NCBI GenBank assembly: GCA_007123695.1
Contig: SLGN01000191.1
Span: 1-5,688, forward strand
Direction of reading: 5' to 3'
Length of the DNA: 5,688 bases
From: Verrucomicrobiales bacterium
GTDB taxonomy: Bacteria > Verrucomicrobiota > Verrucomicrobiia > Verrucomicrobiales > DEV007
Positions 1-5,688 of the stretch are shown here, piece by piece. Every line of letters starts with the position of its first letter. Within the stretch, counting starts at the first letter, position 1. The notes under the pieces were generated by a model, which saw only the letters and a program-made list of their open reading frames with translations, was not told the DNA's origin and searched no databases. The translations under genes and the position numbers were made by a program.

Positions 1-1934
1 CGATCGCCGCGGCCCGCGCCGCCCGCGCCAATGCCAGCGCACCGCGTGCCGACGCGCCGCGCCCCACTATCGGATCTACCGGAACTCGTCCGGGCGCTCC
101 TGCCTCCACTACGAACTCTCTCACCTCCGCAGCCCGTGCCGCAGCGCAACGGCGCGGAGCGCCCGCCCCCGGTGCGGCCGCCATCGGCAGACTCGCCGAC
201 GCGGGTGGCTCGGGGACTGTGGGACGCGGGCCCTCCCTCCGCAGCGGTGCAGCGCCTGTGCGGCAAGGCAACCTGCCCCCCGCCATGGCATCGGCCATCG
301 CCAGCCGCCGCTCCGCCGCCTCGACCCTCGCGACCCCCAATCCGGGCTCCCGCGGCCTCGCCAGCACTCTGGGTAGCCGAGGCTTCGGCGCCGCCCGTCC
401 CGTAGGACCCGTTCGCGGCGGCGTTCCCCAGGCCCCGCGTCTCACTACCCCCGCCAGACTCGCGGCGGCGGTTCCCTCTCGGGGATTCATGGGAGGAGGT
501 CCCCTCGCGACTCCGAACCGGGGTCAGCTCTTCTCGACCTACGGCAACCGCGGCTTCGGGCACTTTGGTCCGGTCGCGACGCCCAACCGCGGCTTCGGCT
601 ATGGCTTCGGAGGTCGCGGCCTCGGCTACGGCGGGCTCGGCCATCGGGGCTTCGGGCACCGCGGCTTCGGAGTCTGGCAGCACGCCTACGCACCGGGGCG
701 CGCGGCCTTCGCCCCGGCCTTCTGCAACGCGGTCAACTTCGGCTACCGCCCGGGCTTCTGGGGCGTCAACCCCTGGTGGGGCGCCGGTCTGGCCCACCCC
801 TGGCATGCCGGCTGGTGGAACCACGGCTGGGGCGCCGGCTGGGGCTGGCGCAACGCCTTCTGGCGCCGCAACGCCTTCATCGGCCTCCCCGGCTACGGAC
901 TCGGCTTCGCCAATCCCGTCGGTTTCGCTCCCTGGGGCCTCGGGGCCTGGTCTATGGGCACCCTCGCCTTCGACACGGGCTACTACACCTACCAGAATCC
1001 CTATCCGGCGCCTCCGGTCGAAACGCACACCACGGTCGTGAACTACACCGAGCCGATCGCGGTGACGGCCTCGAACCACACTCCGGAAACGGAGGAAGTC
1101 GCGAAGACCGCGCAGGAAAAATCCACCGCCGCCTTCGAGCTGGCCCGGGGCAACTTCCGCGCCGGCGACTACCTCGCCGCCGCCGCCGCCATCGACGAGG
1201 CCATCGGGCTGAACGCCGGCGATCACGTCCTGCACGAGTTCCGCGCGCTCAACCTGTTCGCCCTCGGCCGCTACGGCGACGCCGCCGGCGTGCTGCACTC
1301 GGTGCTCGCCTCCGGCCCCGGCTGGAACTGGGACACCCTGATCGGGCTCTACGACGATCCCGCGCAGTACACCGCGCAGTTCCGCAAGCTCGAGGAATAC
1401 GTCGTGGCCAATCCGGAGTCTCCCGACGCCCACTTCCTGCTCGGCTACCACTACCTCGTCGGCGAGAACCTCGCCGAGGCCCATGCAATGTTCGACCAGG
1501 TCGTCGCCCTGAAATCGACCGACACGGTGGCCAGGCAGCTGCGCGGCCTGCTGGCGGACTCCGCGCCGAAGGGCGAAGAGACGGCCGACGGCGAGGCGAA
1601 GATGGAGATCCCCGATCCCGAGGCGGCCGCCGCCGAGCGCACCCACGTCAAGGCCGAGGAACTCCACGGCATCTGGAAGGCGATCTCGGCCGAAGACAAG
1701 GCCATCACCCTGACGATGACCGCCATCGGCACCTTTACCTGGAACTACGAAGGTTCCGGTGAAGACGACGTGCTCAGCGGCGAATGGTCGCTCGACGAGG
1801 CCGGCCTGCTCGTGCTGAACGACGACAGCGCCCAAATGGTCGCCGACATCACGCTGAACGAGGATGGCTCCCTGCATTTCGTCCTCGCCGGCAGCCCCGA
1901 GGAAGATCCGGGCCTGACCTTCAGCAAGCAGTAG
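1..1934 (+). CDS. Gly/Trp-rich TPR-repeat protein, 5'-partial
   Basis: Function unknown. The frame is open from the left edge (first full codon at 3) to TAG at 1932-1934, giving 643 visible residues, so the true start and any signal peptide lie off the window. A GTG at 219 and an ATG at 285 are in frame, but neither has a convincing ribosome-binding site and the same low-complexity composition continues upstream of both. Domains in visible-residue numbering: about 1-110, Ala/Pro/Arg/Gly/Ser/Thr-rich and probably disordered; about 110-225, repeats such as ATPNRG, SRGF and NRGFG; about 235-300, Trp/Gly/Asn/His-rich; about 325-373, a Thr/Glu linker; 374-517, TPR-like helical hairpins (clearest in GDYLAAAAAIDEAIGLN and in LLGYHYLVGENLAEA); 554-643, a predicted beta domain starting LHGIWKA and ending DPGLTFSKQ. 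TPRs mediate protein contacts. Gly/aromatic tracts of this kind suggest an exported or surface location, which is inferred. Similar architectures are recalled from Planctomycetes and Verrucomicrobia. The gene converges on the methyltransferase gene across a hairpin. Confidence 0.85.
   Translation, partial: IAAARAARANASAPRADAPRPTIGSTGTRPGAPASTTNSLTSAARAAAQRRGAPAPGAAAIGRLADAGGSGTVGRGPSLRSGAAPVRQGNLPPAMASAIASRRSAASTLATPNPGSRGLASTLGSRGFGAARPVGPVRGGVPQAPRLTTPARLAAAVPSRGFMGGGPLATPNRGQLFSTYGNRGFGHFGPVATPNRGFGYGFGGRGLGYGGLGHRGFGHRGFGVWQHAYAPGRAAFAPAFCNAVNFGYRPGFWGVNPWWGAGLAHPWHAGWWNHGWGAGWGWRNAFWRRNAFIGLPGYGLGFANPVGFAPWGLGAWSMGTLAFDTGYYTYQNPYPAPPVETHTTVVNYTEPIAVTASNHTPETEEVAKTAQEKSTAAFELARGNFRAGDYLAAAAAIDEAIGLNAGDHVLHEFRALNLFALGRYGDAAGVLHSVLASGPGWNWDTLIGLYDDPAQYTAQFRKLEEYVVANPESPDAHFLLGYHYLVGENLAEAHAMFDQVVALKSTDTVARQLRGLLADSAPKGEETADGEAKMEIPDPEAAAAERTHVKAEELHGIWKAISAEDKAITLTMTAIGTFTWNYEGSGEDDVLSGEWSLDEAGLLVLNDDSAQMVADITLNEDGSLHFVLAGSPEEDPGLTFSKQ
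327..690 (+). repeat. Degenerate Arg-Gly-Phe / ATPN coding repeats
   Basis: This in-frame repeat tract lies within the Gly/Trp-rich TPR gene. The unit (L/V)ATPN(R/P)G occurs three times, at about 326-346, 503-523 and 573-593. The unit (S/N/H)RGFG recurs through the tract. At DNA level AACCGCGGCTTCGG is exact at 546-559 and 585-598, and a 13-base version is at 658-670. Spacing is irregular and third positions differ between many copies, which suggests an old amplification under protein-level selection rather than a recent DNA tandem repeat. The residue pattern resembles Gly/aromatic low-complexity segments that are flexible or self-associating, but that is inference only. Confidence 0.7.
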
Positions 1935-1971
1935 CCTGCCAAACCGGCTCCCAAATCCTCCCAAACCCAGG

Positions 1972-2002
1972 GGCGGCGGTCCGCGACGAGCGGGCCGCCG
2001 CC
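1972..2002. terminator. Hairpin terminator between convergent genes
   Basis: The left arm GGCGGCGGTCCGC (1972-1984) pairs with the right arm GCGGGCCGCCGCC (1990-2002) over 13 positions, with one G-U wobble and a GACGA loop. On the + strand the stem is followed by a mixed tail, TTCGTCGTTT (2003-2012), rather than a pure T run. It lies 37 bp after the stop of the TPR gene and 50 bp after the stop of the methyltransferase gene on the other strand, so it could end transcription from both sides. The T tract is weak, more so on the minus strand, so intrinsic termination is likely but not certain. The rest of the 118-bp gap shows no other feature except a CTCCCAAA direct repeat (1948-1955 and 1958-1965). 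Confidence 0.6.
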
Positions 2003-2052
2003 TTCGTCGTTTCCGGGGATGGAAGGCTGCCGCGTCCGGACCGAGCACGCCG

Positions 2053-3189
2053 CTACGACCGCTCCAGCTCCAGGACGCGGAAGCCTGCGCCCATGAGGGA
2101 GGGGTGGGACAATGTCTGAAACTGGCGGATCCTCTTCGCATCGGCTCCCCCAGGGGCACGCCCGTCGATCGAGAGCAGCCAGGGGCGGGCCGCGGAGACG
2201 AGAAAACGGTTCTGGTCGGTGAGCCGGCGCTTGCGCAGCCCCGCCCGCGCGGCGGCCTCCTCGACGCGGGTGAAGTCGACGTGGGCGGTGATGTCCTGTT
2301 CGCCGGATGCCTCGAACGGGTCCTCGCCGGCGCGATGGCCCCGGTAGCAGCGCAGGGTGCCTCGGGTTCGCTCCGGCAGGTAGTAGTCGGCGCGCTCGAA
2401 TCCGTAGTCGACGATCCACCAGAGCCCCCGATCGAAGAGACCGGCGGCCTCGGCCATCCAGGGTTCGATGCCTGGGCAGACTTCGGTGGTGTAGTCTTCG
2501 GGAAAGCCCTTGCCAAGCTCGCCGACGAAGGCGGCGTAGGATTCGGGCAGCGGGGCGGTCGTCCAGCAGGGCGCCGAGGCGGCGGCATCCCAGGCGACGC
2601 GTTTTTCCCTCCACTCGCCCCCCTCGAAGACGAGGAGATCGACGGGAAAGGCGTCGAGCAGCTCGTTGCAGAGGAAGATCCCGCAGGAGGAACGCGCCGC
2701 CGCGAGCGAGGGCACCACGCGGATGCGGGGACAGTCGGCCAGTCCCTCCGCGAGACTTTCGAAGAGGTGCGCCCGCGGCTCGACGAGCCGGTATTCGAAC
2801 CGGTCGGGAAGGGCCCCGTCGATCTCCCCGAGGGCGCCGACGATGTCGCGGGCGAGCCGTCCGTCGTGGCCGCCCTGCTCCACGACCACGAAGGTCTCGT
2901 CGCGGGCGAAGCTCGCCGTCCATTCCTCGGCGATGCGGTGGGCGAGGATCCACCCGAAGGTCTCGCCGACGGAGACGCTGGTGTAGAAATCGCCGCCCCG
3001 CCCCACCGGCCGCAGCCCGCCGCCCGGCCCGCTCCCTCCGTAGTAGCCGAGCCCAGGCGCGTAGAGCGCGAGCTCCATCCATTCGGAAAAGGGGACCGAG
3101 CCCTCCGGACTTCGCGCAATTCTTTGAAAGACGAGATCGAAAAGGGGCGTATCTTGTGATCCGGAATTGACCGGCGGCGCGGCGCTCAT
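2053..3189 (-). CDS. MidA/NDUFAF7-family SAM-dependent methyltransferase
   Basis: Class I S-adenosylmethionine-dependent methyltransferase of the MidA/NDUFAF7 (DUF185, COG1565) family, probably cytosolic. Mitochondrial NDUFAF7 methylates an arginine of a complex I subunit; bacterial substrates are largely unknown and none can be read here. From the ATG at 3189 (378 aa) the family landmarks appear in order: FSEWMELALYAPGLGYYG (34-51), GDFYTSVSVGETFG (66-79), the SAM-binding loop region VEQGGHDGRLARDI (103-116, EQGxHDG in place of the commoner E-G-x-G-x-G), the family signature NELLDAFPV (175-183), DYGF (261-264), GTLRCYRGHR (277-286) and DITAHVDFT (299-307). Length is normal and the frame is intact to TAG at 2053-2055. 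An in-frame GTG at 3225 would add 12 residues with no family resemblance; neither start has a clear Shine-Dalgarno, so ATG is preferred. The gene is divergent from the penicillin-binding protein gene and convergent with the TPR gene. Confidence 0.93.
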   Translation of the reverse strand: MSAAPPVNSGSQDTPLFDLVFQRIARSPEGSVPFSEWMELALYAPGLGYYGGSGPGGGLRPVGRGGDFYTSVSVGETFGWILAHRIAEEWTASFARDETFVVVEQGGHDGRLARDIVGALGEIDGALPDRFEYRLVEPRAHLFESLAEGLADCPRIRVVPSLAAARSSCGIFLCNELLDAFPVDLLVFEGGEWREKRVAWDAAASAPCWTTAPLPESYAAFVGELGKGFPEDYTTEVCPGIEPWMAEAAGLFDRGLWWIVDYGFERADYYLPERTRGTLRCYRGHRAGEDPFEASGEQDITAHVDFTRVEEAAARAGLRKRRLTDQNRFLVSAARPWLLSIDGRAPGGADAKRIRQFQTLSHPSLMGAGFRVLELERS

Positions 3190-3234
3190 GCCCGCCAAGC
3201 TACCCGAATCCGAGCCTCTTTCCACACTTCACCC

Positions 3235-5688
3235 GTGCCCAGGGATCCCGAAGACATCGACTTCGACGCCATCGGCGCCGGCAAGACGCCACGACCGCGG
3301 CGGCGGAACGCCCCCGACCCGTCGTCAGGCGGACGCAAACGCGTGCACGACAGGAAGCGCCGCCGCACGATTTTCTGGCTGAAGGTCGGCGGCTTCTTCG
3401 CGGCGCTGCTTTTCGTCGTGCTGCTCGTCGCGGCGGCCGGGGCCTTCTTCTACCTCAAGCCACGCTACGATCTCGCCCAGACCTTCGACCTTTCCGAGCT
3501 CGAGGAGGTCGAGGTGGCGAGCCGCATTTTCGACCGAAACGGCAAGGAGCTGGGCCGCATCTTCGTGCAGAACCGGCGGCCCGTCGCCCTCGAAAATGTC
3601 TCCAAGCACTTCATCGAAGCCCTCCTCGCCGCCGAGGACGGTCGCTTCTACCGCCACGACGGGGTCGACTACCGGGGCATCCTGCGTGCCCTCTACGTGG
3701 GCATGCGCACCAAGAACGTCAACCAAGGCGCCTCGACCATCACCCAGCAGCTCGCCCGCCAGACCTTCGAGCTGAAGGACCGCACCCTGAGCCGGAAGTT
3801 CACCGAGATCTTCCTCGCCCAACGCATCGAACGCGAATTCGCGAACAAGCAGCGCATCCTCGAGCTCTACGTCAACCGCATCTACTTCGGCGGCGGCTAC
3901 TACGGCATCGCCGCCGCCTCGGAAGGCTACTTCGGCAAGGATCCCGAGCACCTCACCATCGTCGAGGCGGCGACCCTCGCCGCGAGCATTCCGAATCCCT
4001 ACCACCGCTCGCCCCGCAGCTTCCCCGAAGTGTCGAAGCGCTGGCGCGACCACGTCATCGCCCGCATGGCGAAGGAAGGCTACATCGACAGGGACACCAA
4101 AACCCGCCTCCAGCGGGCCGAGGTGCGCACCGTGCCGCGGATGAACATCACGGGACGCTCCGCCTTCGTCTACGAAGAGGTGCGCCAGCAGGTCATCGAG
4201 CTGCTCGGGGCCGAAGCGGTGTCAAAGGGCGGCTTCGCCATCCACACCACCATCGACGGCGGTCTGCAGGAGCTCGCCGAGACCGCCCTGCGCGAGCAGC
4301 TCGCCAAGATGGAGGAGCATCCCGACTACAAGCGCGAGACCCTCGCCGACTACAAGAGGAAGAAGGCCGCCTTCCAGGAATCGGCCCAGCCCGACCAATC
4401 CTTCCCCCCGCCGAAGTATCTCCAGGGCGCCGTCCTGATGCTGGACAACCGCACAGGCGCCATCCTCGCGCGCGTCAGCGGCCGCGACTTCAACGACAGC
4501 ATGTTCGACCGGGTCTCGCAGGGCCGCCGCCCCACCGGCACCGTCTTCAAGCCCTTCGTCTACGCCGCCGCCTTCGAGGCCGGCTTCTTCCCCGGCACCC
4601 TCGTCGACGACACCCCCATGGACACCCGCCAGGTCATGGTCGGCGGCATGACAGGCATCCTCGGCGAGTGGGGCGTGGAAAGGCTCGACAACGTCTACGA
4701 GAACGTCATCACCTCGCGCCGCGCCCTCGCCAGCGGGAAGAACGCCGCCACCGTCCGCCTCGGGCAGAAGGTCGGCACCGAGGCCGTGGTGTCCCTGGCC
4801 CGCCGGGCCGGCATGCGCTTCTCCGGCGAGCTGCAGAAGTTCAACGCCACCTTCCTCGGCCGCAATCCCAGCTCGGTCGAGGATCTCGCCCTCGCCTACA
4901 CCATCTTCCCCAACGGCGGACGCCGCCCCGAGAAGACCCACATCATCGCCAACATCCGCGACAGCTTCGGCAACATCGTCTACACGCCGAATCTCTCCCC
5001 GGCCGCCGGCCAGGTCGTCGACCGGCACACCGCCTTCCAGATCTCCAGCATGCTCTCGGACTCCTTCACCTACGGCACCGCCGCGAAGGCGAGGGAGAAG
5101 CACGGGCTCGGCGACTTCCCCGTCGCCGGAAAGACCGGCACGGAATACGACTTCACCGACAACTGGTTCGCCGGATACACCACCGAGGTCACCTGCGTGG
5201 TCTGGGCCGGCTTCGACCAGACCGCGACGATCTTCCCCGGGGCCTTCAGCTCCGACACCGTCCTGCCGGTCTGGACCGCAGCGATGAACGAGGCGGCGAG
5301 GCTCTTTCCGCCGAAGGCCTTCCTCCCGCCACCCGACGCCGAGCAGGTCGAGATCTGCATAAAGTCGGGCGAGCTCGCCTCGGACGACTGCTACGAGGTC
5401 GTGGAAAAGGGCGAAGGCATCGCCTCGCAGGTCCGCTGCACCTACACCGAGCACCTCCGCCCCGGCACCAGCCTGGAGAAGGTCTGCCACATCCACGGCA
5501 AGGGGCGCGCCCGCCGCAACCTCACCAGCCGGAACCAGCGCGGAGCCTTCGTCGCCAGCTACTTCGTGCAGGAAGACGCCGAGCCGGTCCTGCCCGTCGC
5601 CCCCACCGTGGTCGGCAGCTACGATCCCTACGACTCCCTCGCCCCGGTGCTGCGCGCCCGCGTCGCCGCAGTCGCGGCCGAAGCGCCC
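3235..5688 (+). CDS. Class A penicillin-binding protein (PBP1A-type), 3'-partial
   Basis: Bifunctional peptidoglycan synthase, anchored in the inner membrane with its catalytic domains in the periplasm; it polymerises lipid II and cross-links peptides. GTG at 3235 is the first usual start after the in-frame stop at 3157-3159; no Shine-Dalgarno is visible. The frame stays open to the right edge (818 residues). Order: basic cytoplasmic tail (1-45, with Arg/Lys clusters); transmembrane helix (about 46-74); GT51 domain with EDGRFYRHDGVD (134-145, Glu134 the expected catalytic acid/base), QGASTITQQ (164-172), RKFTE (187-191) and KQRILELYVNRIYFGGGYYG (205-224); transpeptidase domain from about 400, with TVFK at 436-439 where SxxK is expected, SGKN at 500-503 around the SxN site and KTGT at 633-636. 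A C-terminal tail has Cys708, 719, 735 and 751, then an Ala/Pro/Val-rich end. The Ser-to-Thr nucleophile and GKN box are atypical, so transpeptidase activity is uncertain; glycosyltransferase activity looks intact. The neighbouring methyltransferase gene is divergent. Confidence 0.95.
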   Translation, partial: MPRDPEDIDFDAIGAGKTPRPRRRNAPDPSSGGRKRVHDRKRRRTIFWLKVGGFFAALLFVVLLVAAAGAFFYLKPRYDLAQTFDLSELEEVEVASRIFDRNGKELGRIFVQNRRPVALENVSKHFIEALLAAEDGRFYRHDGVDYRGILRALYVGMRTKNVNQGASTITQQLARQTFELKDRTLSRKFTEIFLAQRIEREFANKQRILELYVNRIYFGGGYYGIAAASEGYFGKDPEHLTIVEAATLAASIPNPYHRSPRSFPEVSKRWRDHVIARMAKEGYIDRDTKTRLQRAEVRTVPRMNITGRSAFVYEEVRQQVIELLGAEAVSKGGFAIHTTIDGGLQELAETALREQLAKMEEHPDYKRETLADYKRKKAAFQESAQPDQSFPPPKYLQGAVLMLDNRTGAILARVSGRDFNDSMFDRVSQGRRPTGTVFKPFVYAAAFEAGFFPGTLVDDTPMDTRQVMVGGMTGILGEWGVERLDNVYENVITSRRALASGKNAATVRLGQKVGTEAVVSLARRAGMRFSGELQKFNATFLGRNPSSVEDLALAYTIFPNGGRRPEKTHIIANIRDSFGNIVYTPNLSPAAGQVVDRHTAFQISSMLSDSFTYGTAAKAREKHGLGDFPVAGKTGTEYDFTDNWFAGYTTEVTCVVWAGFDQTATIFPGAFSSDTVLPVWTAAMNEAARLFPPKAFLPPPDAEQVEICIKSGELASDDCYEVVEKGEGIASQVRCTYTEHLRPGTSLEKVCHIHGKGRARRNLTSRNQRGAFVASYFVQEDAEPVLPVAPTVVGSYDPYDSLAPVLRARVAAVAAEAP

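Noticed and set aside
327..690. Possible CRISPR-like or mobile repeat
   Set aside because: The repeats are short, irregularly spaced, in frame and explained by protein-level (R/N)GFG and ATPN units; there are no constant-length spacers.
31..1041. Plus-strand open frames in the other two frames over the repeat region
   Set aside because: Their translations are Pro/Arg/Ser/Ala-rich shadows. The frame ending at 1934 alone contains coherent TPR and C-terminal domains.
1948..1965. CTCCCAAA direct repeat after the TPR gene stop
   Set aside because: Two 8-bp copies 10 bp apart could be chance; there is no operator context or symmetry.
1745..3082. Long minus-strand open frame (445 codons) overlapping the methyltransferase and the end of the TPR gene
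   Set aside because: It is very Arg-rich and has no domain motifs. It is an out-of-frame shadow of the methyltransferase gene, which carries all the family motifs.
2104..3159. Plus-strand open frame (351 codons) antisense to the methyltransferase
   Set aside because: It arises from high-GC codon use on the opposite strand. It has no recognisable motif and no ribosome-binding site, and it lies fully inside a well-supported gene.
3325..4053. Minus-strand open frame (242 codons) antisense to the PBP glycosyltransferase domain
   Set aside because: Same antisense composition artefact, with no motif support.
4222..5496. Minus-strand open frame (424 codons) antisense to the PBP
   Set aside because: It is a low-complexity Gly/Ala/Glu/Val/Asp-rich translation typical of the antisense of a high-GC gene. 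The + strand frame carries clear GT51 and KTGT motifs.

Overview
The window is GC-rich (roughly two-thirds G+C) bacterial DNA with three protein-coding genes. Both outer genes run off the window. The gene content suggests a Gram-negative bacterium of the Planctomycetes-Verrucomicrobia group, most likely Verrucomicrobiota. This rests on three points recalled from those phyla: a Gly/Trp-rich protein joined to a TPR block and a small C-terminal domain ending in DPGLTF, an EQGxHDG version of the MidA methyltransferase motif, and an unusual class A penicillin-binding protein. The assignment is an inference, because no rRNA or other marker is present.

Layout. From the left edge to 1934 (+) is the 3' part of a gene for a probably exported repeat protein: low-complexity Ala/Pro/Arg/Gly, then Arg-Gly-Phe repeats, a Trp/Gly-rich stretch, TPR-like helices and a small predicted beta domain. 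A strong hairpin (1972-2002) in the 118-bp gap separates it from the next gene, which converges on it. From 3189 (or 3225) down to 2053 (-) is a complete MidA/NDUFAF7-type SAM-dependent methyltransferase. Divergent from it, starting with GTG at 3235 and running past the right edge (+), is a bifunctional class A penicillin-binding protein: a membrane anchor, a glycosyltransferase family 51 domain and a transpeptidase domain.

The genes do not form an obvious operon. The first two are convergent and share a terminator region. The second and third are divergent, with starts 9-45 bp apart, so the promoter of each must lie close to or inside the other's 5' coding end. There is no RNA gene, mobile element, CRISPR array or phage gene that I can support.

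The most notable feature is the transpeptidase domain of the penicillin-binding protein. The catalytic Ser of SxxK aligns with Thr436, and the Ser of SxN aligns with Gly501. KTGT and all the glycosyltransferase motifs are intact. The second point of interest is the architecture of the left-hand repeat protein, whose function is unknown.
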